Of a stretch of DNA of 64,000 nt, positions 1 to 11,589 are shown piece by piece; positions within the stretch are counted from its first letter, which is position 1; every line of letters starts with the position of its first letter. A program made the position numbers and the translations under genes. The stretch comes from Neolentinus lepideus HHB14362 ss-1 (lineage: Eukaryota > Basidiomycota > Agaricomycetes > Gloeophyllales > Gloeophyllaceae): the NCBI GenBank assembly GCA_001632425.1, contig KV425628.1, positions 62,001 through 126,000 on the forward strand, given 5' to 3'. The notes below the pieces were generated by a model, which saw only the letters and a program-made list of their open reading frames with translations, ran no database searches and was not told the DNA's origin.

Positions 1-3000
1 AAGGTATCCGTAATAATCACCTCCATCCGACTCATCCATCACTTCTTCATCGGAGCGCACAGCGAGTACCAAGGGAGGGGGCACAGGCCTTTCCGTTGGT
101 TGTAGCACGTCAGACACAGGTCTTGTGGACTTCGGAATGAGAGGAGGTGCCACTGGCGTAGGAAGTTCCTCATCATAGATCTCGTGCGTCACAGCTGACG
201 GGACTGGCGGGGCCCCCTCGCGAACGTCATTTGGAGGTGATACATATCTCACTGGAATTGACGGTACCGGAGTCCTCTCGTCGCGTCCTGCCGACTCGGA
301 ATGATGAGGCGCGTTACCCTCATCCTCTCGGACTACATCGGGCACTCCGTCGTCTTCATCTGGAAGCTCTTCTTCCGGTTCGAACAGAGGCGGAGGGACA
401 TGTAGAACAGAGCGGCGAGGCAGCGGTGAAACAACATGCTCTGGAGACTCTGGCTCCAGCTCCGGAGGAGGTGCCGGGGGTGCCTGTGGAGGCGGCATCG
501 ATTTCGTCACAGATTTAGATTGAGAAACATGACTTTCCGTCGGTACCTCAGCAGTCGATTCTTCGTGAGGCATGACAGGACGTGTAGACATATTTGGAGT
601 GGGCGGAGGCCGCGCTGCCAGAGGTGGCGGGATGGGGATAGGTGTTGTGGCAGATAAAGGTTCTGCGTCGTCGGAGGGCTCATCATGAAGCTCATATAAT
701 GTTTCTGGTGCATCCGTACGCTTAGCCAACTCTTGATACTCAACTTCGTCCTCGACCTCCGAGGGAATCTCAGGTCGTCTCAGATCATCATCAGCTTCTA
801 CAACATGAGAGACCTGTTCATCAGCACGCTGCTCGCGTTCTTCCATTTCATTATATTCATTGTCCTCTTGCTCCTCTTCTGGTAGTGGAGGCTGAGACGA
901 AACTGACACTTCCCGGCGCGCCCAGTCTGAATCGAGAAACGTCAATCAACAACGATTCTTACAGAACAGTACATAGACCAAAGGAGACTTCAATTACCAT
1001 CCTCTGACTGTCTTCTCCTTGGCTCACCGATCGATCTGACCGAGCCCACACTCGTTCTTCTCTCCGGCACCTCAGGCCGCGCTGATGTCGGAACCGGCGG
1101 AGGGCTCTCATCAACGTCCGCGCTAACAGATCCTACGCTCGACTTTCTCTGACCAGGTTGTGGTTTCGTGAAAGTAGGGACAGGAGGCGGGCTCGTGGCA
1201 ATATCCATACTACTCTTCCTTGAACCCGCACTTGCGCTTAGGGGCCGTCCGATTCCAATTGAGTCGACACTAGTGCGGCGCTCGACAGGCGAGGAGGTAT
1301 GTGCAACATTGGACTTCGTGCTGTCCCTCTGCTCGAGTGCAGGGGACGATGGAGTCGTGACGCCGAGGCTCTGTTTCCGGACAGGCTCCTGTCTGTCAGC
1401 CGAAGGCGAGAGGGGTGGGGGGGCGGCGAGGGGATTAATGCCGCCCATCTTCGCTAAGCGCTCTGCTACACGCTTACGGCGCACGTCCTCGTCTTCTTCC
1501 GCTTCTTGCTGCTCCTCTTGCTCTGGAACGGCAGCTTCAGCCTCAGGCTCCGCATGTGTCTCAACGGGCTCATCGGCAACAGGAACCTCGGTGTCAGCTG
1601 AAGATTGCTTGACGTGTAGATCCTCAATATGCTTCTCTGCAGCAGCCTCCTCCGCTTCCTCCACTTGCTTGGGCAAGTCCTCAATCTCAGCATCAGCATG
1701 TAATGCGCCCAGGGCAGACAAATCTTCGTTCGGGGCATAGTCCTCGTGAGTAGATACTGCCCCTGGCTCCGGCACAGACGCCTCGACTGGGATCTCCTCA
1801 ACCGCCTTCTGAAGTTCAGCTGGGACCTCAGATTTCGCCTCTACTTCAGGTGCTGGGGTTTCCAGCACGGGCGTGTCGGACGGGCACTCTTTGATAGGCT
1901 CGTCCAAGATCTGCTGCGCTGCAGGGGAGGGCGACTTCGCCGCCTTCCTACGAGGAGGAGCAGCTCGCTTCGGTCCAGTAGGTACCGGCATGGACGACGG
2001 AGACCGGCCGGCCGCTGCTGTTGAAGTGATTGATGCAGACTCGGGAGAGAGCAAGGGAGGGGAGGCAGAATCGCGGGTCTTGAAGTAGCCTAGTGTGAGC
2101 ACATGTAGCATATTGATGAGTGAGGCCATAGGGTATGTACTGAAAGTGACGACTGACCTTCTTCAGATGACTTGGATAGCGATGATTCAGATGCAGGAAT
2201 ATCCACAGCAGGCGATGATGCCACCGGTACTTATGAGACATTCTGTAAGTCACGAGTCTATATAAAATACTGAGTCCATTACCTTCAGGTCCAGACTCAT
2301 CGAGCGGCTTGACTTCGTCCACCTTGGCCACCTCGGGAGCCTTGTCAGTCTCAACAGCTTCAGGGGGCGGCGCCTCCTTCTTCACCGGAGGCTTCTTCCC
2401 ATATGCAGGAACCGGAGGTGCCATTCCAATCCTTGCACCTCCAAGGCGTGCCATACGAGCTGCGATCTCCGCACGACGACGCCGTTCCTCTTCTTCGGGA
2501 TCAGGCTCTGCTTGCGCTGCTTCACCTTCAGTAGCCGCCTGTGCCTCCTGAGGCTCAGTTTCCGAAGGCTCAGCATCTCCTTGAGCAGGAGGTGAACGAA
2601 CACGCTCAGGGACATCGGCTCCCTCCTCTTCGGGTAACGCAACTGGTGCTGGGGGAGGTTTCCACTTCGGTTTCTCACCGGCAGGCTTTGGGGGGATCGG
2701 TGGGCTAGTCGGTCCTGCAGGAGCGCCAAAAGCACCCCTGCCTTGCAGAGCCGCCATACGCTCCTTCAAGCTGCCTCCTTTCCCAATACTCTCCTTTGCA
2801 TCGGCTGCAGACATCCCCGCTCTCGCCCTCTCAACAGCAGAACTCGCGGTATCTAAATCTGTAGAACTCTTTGCAGGCGAAGTAGGCGGCGACGCCTGCT
2901 TAGGTTTCCACTGGACATGCCCTGGCTTGGGGCGGGGAGGGGGTGGTCCAGGAGCAGGCGCAGTAGCGTTCTGCTTCTCGAACGCGGCGATACGGTCGCG

Positions 3001-3045
3001 CAGCGACCCAGGTTTGGCTTTCGGCGGAGGAGCCTCGTCAGACAT
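1..3045 (-). CDS. Bbc1/Aim21-like proline-rich actin-patch protein (3' end outside window)
   Basis: Read on the minus strand as exons 3045-2283, 2229-2158, 2089-998 and 926-1, joined in frame through introns of 53, 68 and 71 bp; the last exon is still open at base 1, so the C-terminus lies outside the window. The protein starts MSDEAPPPKAKPGSLRDRIA and is almost wholly low complexity: many PPxPxxP and RPxxP runs (possible SH3 ligands), acidic Glu/Asp stretches, and Ser-rich 'RRTSVGSV' blocks that look like kinase targets. A degenerate unit recurs, RRAEIAARMARLGG near residue 187 and RRKRVAERLAKMGG near residue 460, each followed by a Pro-rich run. Family knowledge: this composition and the 'ER-A-KMGG' unit resemble fungal Bbc1/Mti1 and Aim21-type regulators of actin at endocytic patches. 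No folded domain is visible in the part seen, so the family name is an inference; a general SH3-binding scaffold is the alternative. Confidence 0.6.
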
Positions 3046-3152
3046 TGCAAAGACAGCGCTGAACGTCGAAGACGACGAGCTCGAGCAAGCACAGTACTGG
3101 TGGATTAAGTTCGAGGCGTGTTAGCTGGGGTACGTCAAGCCGGTTGCCGGCC

Positions 3153-3961
3153 GAGAAATCCGGGCACAGGAAAAATGGCGAGGCACTGCGAGGCGTGGCG
3201 AGGCACCTGCGAGGCACTTGAGCCGATAGGTGAGTCGTGCCGACTAAGTGTTCGCCCTCGCATAGAGTTTGTTTGATGAAAATATATATGTTTTATGCTA
3301 CCTATATAATGTTTTCAAACCTTTGAGCCTTTCTATATCTCAAGAGATATTTTGTAAGTAGACAGCTCGTCCCAGTTCCAACGCGCGGTCAGGACAGTGA
3401 ATTAACTGAAGTGTTCTTTCATTGATGTTCAATATTGTATGTCTATGCTTTAAATATAAGAAACTAACTATCCTAAGTACTGCTTGCTGTGCAAGTTAGC
3501 ATTGTCTTAAGTGTCGATCCTTGCAATGAGTCCAAGCTTGAGTACTTGAGTGCTGCCTCGCAAGTGCCTCTCGAATGCCTCGCCACTGCCTCGCAAGTGC
3601 CTCGCAATGCCTCGCCACTCGAGTCGACTTAAATAGAGCATCGACAACGATTCGCTCCGCTAAGTCTGGCGGAGTTGGTCCCTGAGTCTCAATATGGTCT
3701 TGGGGGACTCATTCTTCCCAAATATGGACTGATAATCAATAGACAAGTCCCAATGGACCTCAATGGACCCGAAAGATTCCTCTGCGACTCACTCAAGTGA
3801 GCAGAACATAGCAAGAAAAAGTGCATGATCCTTTAGACAGATAATTTATATGTTATGGAAGATTTAATACTAACATAATACATTCACTAAAAAATGGACT
3901 CAAGTGCCTCGCCAGTCGTGCCTCGCAGTGCCTCGCCATTTTCCCACTGCCCGAGAAATCC
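3153..3961. mobile_element. Non-autonomous TIR DNA transposon, 791 bp, with 9-bp target-site duplication
   Basis: The element runs 3162-3952 and is bounded by the perfect direct repeat GAGAAATCC at 3153-3161 and 3953-3961. Its ends are inverted repeats: the left end starts GGGCACAGGAAAAATGGCG and the right end, reversed, starts GGGCAGTGGGAAAATGGCG; similarity continues through GAGGCACTGCGAGGC. Inside the termini the octamer TGCCTCGC (or its complement) is repeated: three clean copies at each end (about 3177-3221 and 3904-3938) and five in the same orientation as the right end near the middle (about 3554-3617). The core is A+T rich and has no credible reading frame, so it would need a transposase in trans. 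A 9-bp duplication fits Mutator-like elements better than hAT (8 bp), but superfamily is an inference. It lies in the divergent promoter gap between the Bbc1-like gene and EBP2, 80 bp before the EBP2 start. Confidence 0.85.
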
Positions 3962-4031
3962 TTTTTAGAACTAGTCCGCCGGATTTGATAGCACCTAGAA
4001 CGGAGGTATTATTAGCATTGTTTCTTCGCTC

Positions 4032-5470
4032 ATGGCGTCTTCGAAAAAGTCCAAAGTCAAGGACGTCAATTCCACACAAGCAAAGACTCCCAAATCTGAG
4101 ACGAAAAAACGCAAACAAGACATAAGGAGCTCGCCCGTGACCGCGGCGGCGGTCGATGCAGAGAAGGAAGAATACTCAGAGGATGAAAGCGAGGACCAGG
4201 AGGATATTGATGAGGAGGGTATGGCTCGTCTCATGAACGCGCTTGGAGAGGACGGTTTGGAAGAGTTTGACTTGGCGCAGCTGCGGCTATTGAGTGGAGA
4301 GAGGGACAGCGAGGATGAGGAAGACTTACAAAGTGAGGCTGTGAGCGAAGTAGATGCGGAAAGTCAGCCTTTGCGCGATGAAAGTGAGGGAGAGGAAGAG
4401 GATGCAGAGGACGGGGACGCGAGTGAAAAAGAGGCAGGCGAACAAATTGCCGAGGCCGAAGACGACGATGCATCCGAACTCGCGGACGAGGATGAGCCCG
4501 TACCTTTAGACGAGGTCGAATCTGTTGACGAAGATGCCATTCCTCGGCAGAAGATTGAAGTGGACAATAAAGTGCGTATGTCATATTATCGTTGTTATCT
4601 ATATTTTAACATGAAATCAGATTGCACTCGAGCGCATTCGGGATACTATAAAGCTGGATCCATCGCTCCCATGGACGGAGACACTGTCAATATCAAATCC
4701 TGACAAGGTCGACGTTGACGTTGATGATGACCTTAACCGCGAACTTGCTTTGTATGTTCAACTGTCATCCCATGCATCGACTTCTTATATTTCCACTGTG
4801 TAGCTACAAGCAAGCCCTCCATGCCGCCAACACCGCCCGCACACTTGCCGCAAAACACAATCTCCCTTTCACTCGTCCCTCGGATTACTTTGCCGAGATG
4901 GTCAAATCCGACGCGCACATGGAGCGTATCCGACTGCGTCTTCTCAACGAGAGCGCGGGCATTAAACGAAGCGAAGAGAAGCGCCGAGAGCGGGAAGGCA
5001 AGAAGTTCGGCAAGCAGGTGCAGCTCGAGAAGATCAAGGAGCGGGAGAGGGGGAAGAAGGATATGGAGGAACGGTTGAAGGGACTCAAGCGGAGTAAGTG
5101 TCATACAAACTTGTTATCCGTTTTCAAGCTAAGGGGAATATTTGCAGAACGGAAAGACGCTGTGGACCCCCGGGCCGATGGGGAGGATTTCGACGTCGCT
5201 GTCGAAGACGCCATATCCGACCGTCCTTCCAAGCGGTCCAAAGGCGATTCAGGCTCGGGAAGGAAGACGGGTCGTGCAGCACGGGATCAGAAATATGGGT
5301 ATGGTGGTAAGGGAAAGCGGGCGAAACAAAACACGAAGGCGTCGACGGATGACTTTGGTGGAGGAGGCAGTAGAGGGAAGGGCCCTGGTACACGAGGAGG
5401 GAAAGGGGCGCCAAAGGGTGCGAAGAGGCCAGGGAAGAGTAAGCGGATGGCTGCACGGGGCAGACATTAG
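4032..5470 (+). CDS. EBP2: rRNA-processing protein EBP2
   Basis: Exons 4032-4571, 4621-4751, 4804-5093 and 5148-5470 give 427 residues. Residues 1-180 are basic, then strongly acidic (long Glu/Asp runs). Residues about 181-330 are the conserved EBP2 core, with 'IALERIRDTIKLDPSLPWTE' after the first splice, 'RELAFYKQALHAA' across the second, then 'LPFTRPSDYFAEMVKSDAHM' and a Lys/Glu/Arg helix containing KKFGKQVQ. The tail is a Gly/Arg/Lys-rich nucleolar-type region ending KRMAARGRH. Family knowledge: Ebp2 acts in the nucleolus in 60S subunit assembly and 27S pre-rRNA processing, with Brx1 and other assembly factors. Length and domain order match the family. The start is the first ATG after an in-frame-poor leader. 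The transposon described at 3162-3952 ends 80 bp upstream and could affect its promoter. Confidence 0.93.
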
Positions 5471-5749
5471 CGAATCTGTCATCAGCTTGTAATGCCTCAC
5501 ATGTTCAGGATGTTTTACGTTCTTCTACATATCCGTTTGATGTACGCACTCGACATGCGACCCAGTATCTATCTTGCAAACCGCTGCAATGGTATGCCAC
5601 ATTAACTGAACGTAGCCTGCACTGCCTCGGAGACGATTAAACATTTGATCCGTTGATTTTCTTCTCACGACTCTATTATTGCCGATGGTTCGTTATTGGG
5701 CTCACGGCGCCCAAGCCAGACTTGTCGATAGCTGGCAACCACTGACTCA
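5471..5749. other. Intergenic, EBP2 3' end to F-box gene leader
   Basis: No gene is supported here. It holds the EBP2 3' UTR and the short upstream region of the F-box gene; both genes read rightward. Confidence 0.6.
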
Positions 5750-7272
5750 ATGGGCTTCAGTGACCTACCGCCAGAACTCATAGAACAAATCATTCTCGCG
5801 TCTGACCCGCTCGAAGTCGCTGCCTTGTCCCAGACTTCGCGCTCCTTCTACGACTTCCTTTATGGCGCCCCGGATCAGCACATCTGGCGTGAACTCTATC
5901 TCGCGCAGCCTCTCGACGATCCGCGAACGTGTATCGACGACCTCGGCTTCCCAATCGCCGACTTTGACTGGAAGGGAGAGTTGCAGCGCGTGATCCGGGC
6001 GCGAACGGTCGTGAACTTTGTAGACAAGTGCCGGGCACACGAGCGATGCGAAGTGCTGCAGACGTTACTACATCTCATCACGCAAATACTGCCGTCGCCG
6101 TCTGTTCTGGGCGACCAGCTATCGAAGAACCTACTCTGGGTTGCAGCTCTCATCCGCGGCGGCACCATCTTCGATCACACGACTTGGGTGCCTTCTCCAG
6201 AGGAACAGCAATTGCGAGCTAAGCTACACACATACTATGGACTTACCCCTTCGGACGCGAAAAGTATTAACAAGATCGGTTCTCGCGCTTTTGTCTACAA
6301 TATGCGGAACTACAAGTGGGATAACGAATTCGGGCCATTTGCAATGGATGGGAGTGGCCGGGTAAACTGGTTGCACGTAAGGGCCCTACATCACTGTATG
6401 TCCTTGCACTTGGTCGATATGTCTGAGGACGAAGAATTCGTCTTCACCATATTTCCCATGAGTTTGCCATATTGTCAGACGATTCTTCCGGCCGGCTTGG
6501 ACTTGAGCACGGTACAGGATTGGGCGGGCATTCAGGGCGAGTGGGTTGTGTCGTTCTGTTTTTGCGATCATAGGGAGCTTCTTGGTGAGTGTTATGGTCA
6601 TTCCTGCTACGTGTGGTGATTGACGGGCATGTAGTATACAACAACTTCAATGTATGTGATGCTGCCTTTGTCTCTATATCTACTATATACCTTATGTCTG
6701 GGTTACAGCTATCCGACGACGACCCCCTTGACACAGGTGTCTTCGCCAATCCTGAATTCGTCGAGGTCTTCCGCTCAATAATCGTCCATATGCGCATCCT
6801 CTCGACCGAACCAAACCCGGCACACCCAAGCCGACCGCGCATCTACTTCGCAGGGGAGATTGAGGCTGGCGCAAGCCATGTCATGAATGGTTGGGTCGCC
6901 ATCACCGATGAAGGCGTCATTCGCTGGCATTTCGTACGTCGTATCATCCTCCGTAGGTTTTGAGAAAGACTGCTACTTAACCTGGCATGCTGTAGGTGTC
7001 TGGCGAGGAAGGCCACCCTATATGGAGGTGAGTCTGAGTGCATTGGCCCCAGTCGTACATGAACGTATTGATGGCGCCTTGGTGTGCTCGCAGTTCGGAA
7101 GGGATACAGGTTGGCGGCGTGCGGTCGCCATATGGCGTACTTGGCTCGTGGACAACAGTGTTCCACGACGCCCACGATCCTATCGGTAAGTGATATTGAT
7201 CAAGAATGGAATGACGCTGATGGTCGGCTAGGGCCGTTTTGGATGAGGAAAGTATTTAAGGACGAACCTTGA
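5750..7272 (+). CDS. F-box protein, basidiomycete-type
   Basis: Six exons: 5750-6584, 6635-6651, 6709-6933, 6996-7027, 7094-7185 and 7232-7272, giving 413 residues; two of the exons are tiny (17 and 32 bp). The N-terminus MGFSDLPPELIEQIILAS is an F-box, with the usual 'LSQTSRSFYDFLY' second half by residue 40. The remainder is the long conserved region seen in an expanded basidiomycete F-box family: DNEFGPFAMDGSGRVNW near residue 195, CDHRELLVYNNFN spanning the first two splices, and a C-terminal EGVQVGGVRSPYGVLGSW block followed by GPFWMRK. Family knowledge: the F-box binds Skp1 in an SCF ubiquitin ligase and the C-terminal part selects substrate. The substrate is unknown. The splices restore the conserved tail exactly, which supports this model over any unspliced frame. 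Confidence 0.85.
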
Positions 7273-8277
7273 TGTAGGGAGTTGGTGCTGAATCAACGCT
7301 TCTCTGTGCTGGATTATGGAGTACTATATGGGATTGCAGTGTCGCTTTGTGCGTTATAGGGTGATCATGAGGGGTTCACATGTGCAGCGTGTACTAATCT
7401 ATGTGTTTGCGACTTGATCGCACCGCCAGCTCGACGTAGGAGGCAAGTCCTAGACAGGAGTCGTGGTGGTCAGGATTGTGCTATGCGGCGAAGATCGTTC
7501 ATAGAGGCGATGCTTTGGGCAGGTCTGATCATCGAATGGTTCAGCAGGCTTATTACCTTCTGATCCTACTAACTGGGAGAGGCGCTAACAACATTGTTGT
7601 CTCGTGCGAGTGGTCGACTTTTCATTGGGAGCAATGTTCAGAGCACATTTCTCAGCGTACACGACCTGTGATAGTAGTCCGCATCCGCATGAAACCGTCT
7701 AAAAGTCTTCACTTACTTATGTCCTAGGTGACAAGATGATTTCTCTTGAAGCTTCAGCGCTCAGCCACAGACGCGTCGTGGACTCGTCGCGCAGCTGACG
7801 TCACGCGCTTCACAGCTAGTATCGTTCCTCTCCTCGACGCTACTCGGAGCATACAACGCATGGAAAGTCTCGACAATAGGATACAGACACTCGTACAACT
7901 TCCGCCTAGTGCCGACATGCGAATCACGGGGATATTTCCAGTGTTGTCAGCCGCATTTATCGTTTCAAGTTGGACCTCTATATATTCCTTAATCCGCTCG
8001 AGCGCTTTCAAGCAAATATAGACACTTCCGTGTCCTACATGCACCTACATAAAGGTACCGTCTGAGTACTGTCAATGGCAGAGCTTTTGCATCGTATATG
8101 ATACCTTCCAAACTAGTGTCGACCGATACACGCCCGTTTCTTCAAGATAGCGGCTGACATTGGTCCGTTTACGAATCCTCGCACGTCTACTCCGACGTAT
8201 CTCTTCACTTTATCTCTGCCACCAAGCTCAGGATCGTAATAGAGGCAAGAAACAAGCCCGTCGCACTACATCTCCAC
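7273..8277. other. Intergenic stretch without a supported gene
   Basis: About 1 kb with 3' UTR of the F-box gene at the left. Around 7746-8044 both strands stay open for about 90 codons. Neither translation shows a recognisable motif or splice-supported extension, so no gene is called. Confidence 0.5.
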
Positions 8278-8397
8278 TAATGTTTTTCTGCGCTCAAACG
8301 CTCCAGGCCGTTCAAAACGAGTTCAACACCGTCAAGACCGCGACCGACTTCTATCCCACCACGTCTTCCTCCAAAGTGGACCTGATTACTTCCAGAA

Positions 8398-9069
8398 TGC
8401 CGACCCTGATTCGTCGTCTGTCCCACAAGAAACAGCCTTCCGTCGAGGTCAGCGTTTCCAGTAGCGTGGAGCCTGTTCAAGCCATTATCTCGGCCTCAAG
8501 CATCTCAAATCACTCGACCTGCGTTACGGATGCCGAGAACTGCGTCAAGTGCACCTCACTGTCTGCTCACCGGCCCTCCGTCCCTCTTCCACCCGTCACC
8601 TGCGCACCTGCTCCATCAGCCTCAACGGGCATGGAACGTATCACGCAGGATAAGGCAGTCGGATGGAAGATGAAGAATCCACTGCGCAAGGAGTACGATA
8701 TCTTGGAGCAGACGGTGCTTGAGATCCAGAAGTTGGAGGAGATTGTAGAAGAGAGCAAGCGCTGCCATGAAGAGTGGAGAGCGAAGTGGAGGGAGCTTAT
8801 GAATCAGTCCCTGGATGATTTTAGCGATGAAGAAGATATCATGGTGTGTGAACTCTTCCTTAGACGAGACCATTATATTGTGATTCCTCATCAAGCCGCC
8901 TGTGTTACTACAGAAGGCTCGGAATCGCCTACGGAGCACGTCGCCAGAGAGTGACTCTACCGACTCTAGCACGATCATCGACGTGTCGTTCTCGAGCACA
9001 TCAACAGCTTACGCGTCTCCTCAAATTGGTTCCAGCGACAAGCTAATAGAGAAGTCTTTCTGCCCATAG
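8398..9069 (+). CDS. Small coiled-coil protein of unknown function
   Basis: Exons 8398-8843 and 8914-9069, joined through a 70-bp GT..AG intron that restores an open frame ending SFCP. The N-terminus MPTLIRRLSHKKQPSVEV is short and basic, followed by a Ser/Val/Pro-rich linker and, at about residues 85-140, a charged helix (KNPLRKEYDILEQTVLEIQK then LEEIVEESKRCHEEWRAKW) that looks like a coiled coil. The C-terminus is Ser/Thr rich (STSPESDSTDSSTIIDVSF). An in-frame ATG at 8278 would add 40 residues. No family is recognised. The layout (basic start with an IRRL/ITRVF-type motif, Ser/Pro linker, charged helix) resembles the genes at 39448 and 51895, hinting at a dispersed family; that link is inference. 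Confidence 0.55.
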
Positions 9070-9954
9070 ACGTCGAGTGAGCTTGTTGTACGGTCTCGCG
9101 CTATGTGAAGGTGTACTTAGCACCACCGTTCTGCTCCAGGTACCCAGCTTCACAGGGAAGCTGTCAGGCATTCATGAAATGTTTTAGCTACGTTGGCCAT
9201 TCTTTTCTACATCCTCACTGGCAGTTATATTTCTTCAGTTTTTATCAGACCGTTCTGGTAGTGGGCAATAGTGACTTTGGTTGTTTATCCAGAGACTCTA
9301 TATTCTACTGTTGTATTATGTTCTTGGAACATTTTAAGGACTTGTCGGAGCGTCCGTGGTCTCAATTGAGTGAGTCGTAAAGCCTTCACGAGCGGATCAA
9401 TCCCTTTTATAGGTTGTCCTCGTGTTTTGCTACTTTTGCGCATGTTGCTGCGGCTGCAACGCATGTAATACCATAAGTTTACCTGCGTCATTCTCTCCAA
9501 ACTGAGGTTGTGGACTCTATGCGGTGCCTCGCTTCCTGTGGCGACCAATGTCGGCCATGCCATTGTTTCCATCGTTCTAATTTTATTTCCGACTCAGATC
9601 TCTCACAATATTCCGCACTGCACGGTCTAGTGTCTGCTTATTGAATTATACAGTGGGGGAACAGAGGTACGATCTGTCAACATAGGGTATCACCTTTGAA
9701 CAATAAATTCGAATTTCAAAAAAGATGTAGACTGGTCAGGGTGTGTGACACAAGTGTCCTTGCCGCGATTCATGGACGCGTCTCGATCGCGTTTATTAGA
9801 CCACCTGACCGTGTGACTTGTCACAGAGGCTCACGGAGAAGCACTGGGATTGGCACAAGCTCCTCCATGTGATTCGATGCAATACGAACTTCTAAATTTA
9901 CATATATAAGGCCGATGAGAGAAAACAATCCTATAGCCCGACTTAACCACTAAG
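9070..9954. other. Intergenic, epoxide hydrolase upstream region
   Basis: No gene is supported. A TATA-like TATATAAGGC lies at about 9903-9912, some 45 bp before the epoxide hydrolase ATG. Confidence 0.55.
9900..9914 (+). promoter_or_regulatory. TATA-like box of the epoxide hydrolase gene
   Basis: ACATATATAAGGCC sits about 45 bp before the ATG at 9955, inside an otherwise unremarkable leader. Assignment rests on sequence and position only. Confidence 0.45.
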
Positions 9955-11589
9955 ATGAGTACAGAACAGCCCTTTAAGATCTCCGTGCCCGACGAGGACC
10001 TGGACTTACTTCGGAAGAAGCTCGACCTTGTGCGGCTCCCTGACGAGGTCGAGGACGCTGGGTGGGACTACGGAGTACCCCTTGCAGATGTCAAGCGACT
10101 TGTCACTCGTTGGAAAGATGTGTACGACTGGAGGAAGCACGAGGCGGAGCTGAATGGGCTGCCTATGTTCACAAGGGATATCGAGGTCGATGGGTTCGGA
10201 ACACTCAATATTCATTATTTGTACCAGAAGAGCGAGGAAGAGGGTGCGATACCCCTGTTGTTTGTGCATGGATGTATGTGTATTGCCCTCATGGAGCCAC
10301 GTATTCGGCTCATCCGGTTGTCCTTAGGGCCTGGCGGTTTCTGGGAAAGTCGCAAGGTTTTACCTTTGCTGACATCGATGTCGCCAGACTATCCGAGCTT
10401 TCATGTCGTAGTGCTTGGGCTGCCAGGATTCGGATTTTCGCAAGCGCCCAGTAAGAAGGGTTTCGGGATGTCGCAATATGCTGAGGTACACGTCCTTCAC
10501 CCAACGTTCTTCGAAGCGCCTACCGAGATTGTTATTACTATGCAGGTTGGGCTTAAGCTTATGCAAGCACTTGGATACGAGAAATTTGGTGACACTTCCA
10601 TGTTATCCAGAGCGAATTCGACATTGATAGTCGCGAATAGTTACACAAGGCGGGGACTGGGGCCATATGGTATGATTCCATCGAAAATACTGAACCATGT
10701 TTTCGAGCCACCAACTTACACAAATAGATTACACGCAGAATGGCTAAGCTATACGGAGGAAAGCACATCAAGGCATGGCATACTAATTTCACCCTGTAAG
10801 TTGCTGTCTCATTCTCTTTGTCGTCAAAGTTGTGATACATAAAAATATTAGTGCCGACGTTCCCACTATGAGTCGCAACCCACTCCTAGCCTTCAAGCAC
10901 CTACTCCACACAAGTACACCCTACAGCTCTTACACCGAAGCCGAACGCAGGGGTCTAAAGCGGAGCGAGTGGTTCGAGTCGAAAGGGCGTGGCTACTCCC
11001 ACGAACAGGGCACTCAGCCTCAGACACTAGGCTACAGTCTCACTGACTCCCCAGTGGGTTTGCTGGCGTGGATATATGAGAAGCTCGTCAACTGGAGCGA
11101 CGCATATCCATGGGATGACGACGAAGGTGGGTGTCCTCATTCTTTCGGATGACATAGATGGCGGTATGATATATATGGACGCCTTGTTAAGTTCTGACAT
11201 GGATCTCCCTCTACTGGTTTTCGAGGGCTGGACCCGCGGCGTCATTGCGTATCTACTATGAAACCCGGCTCTCTGGTGGTCGGAATAACGAACCCAAAGT
11301 AACCGGCGTACCCATGGGTGTCTCGTATTTCCCGGCTGAACTCGTCATTTCACCGAAATCGTGCGTCTTTACTGATTGTTAGGCTCTTGAGCCCATGCTT
11401 AAGTGATGTGGCTGCTCTAGCTGGATGCGAACAGTGGGTGAGATGGTCTTTTGCTCCGACCACACGAAAGGCGGTCACTTCGCAGCACACGAACAGCCAG
11501 AGGAGCTGGTTGCGGATGTGAGGAAGATGTTTGGGAAAGGCGGGCCCGCATTTAGCGTTGTCCCTGGCAGGAGCGGTTACAGTAGTTAG
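9955..11589 (+). CDS. Epoxide hydrolase, microsomal type (EHN domain plus alpha/beta hydrolase)
   Basis: Eight exons: 9955-10273, 10328-10485, 10546-10588, 10641-10669, 10728-10795, 10852-11126, 11192-11360 and 11421-11589, giving 409 residues. Residues 1-105 are the epoxide hydrolase N-terminal domain ([39 protein letters not shown]). The hydrolase core has the oxyanion motif HGWPGGFWES across splice 1, the nucleophile elbow GGDWG in the 29-bp fourth exon (its Asp attacks the epoxide), and the C-terminal [20 protein letters not shown] holding the catalytic His. Family knowledge: opens epoxides to diols by an Asp-ester intermediate; in wood-decay fungi this suits detoxification or aromatic and lipid epoxide turnover. 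All key residues are present, so this copy looks active. Two decayed relatives lie at 38252 and 44170. Confidence 0.93.

Noticed and set aside
1168..1740. 190-codon frame on the plus strand opposite the actin-patch gene
   Set aside because: A shadow of the low-complexity minus-strand exon; no family-like sequence.
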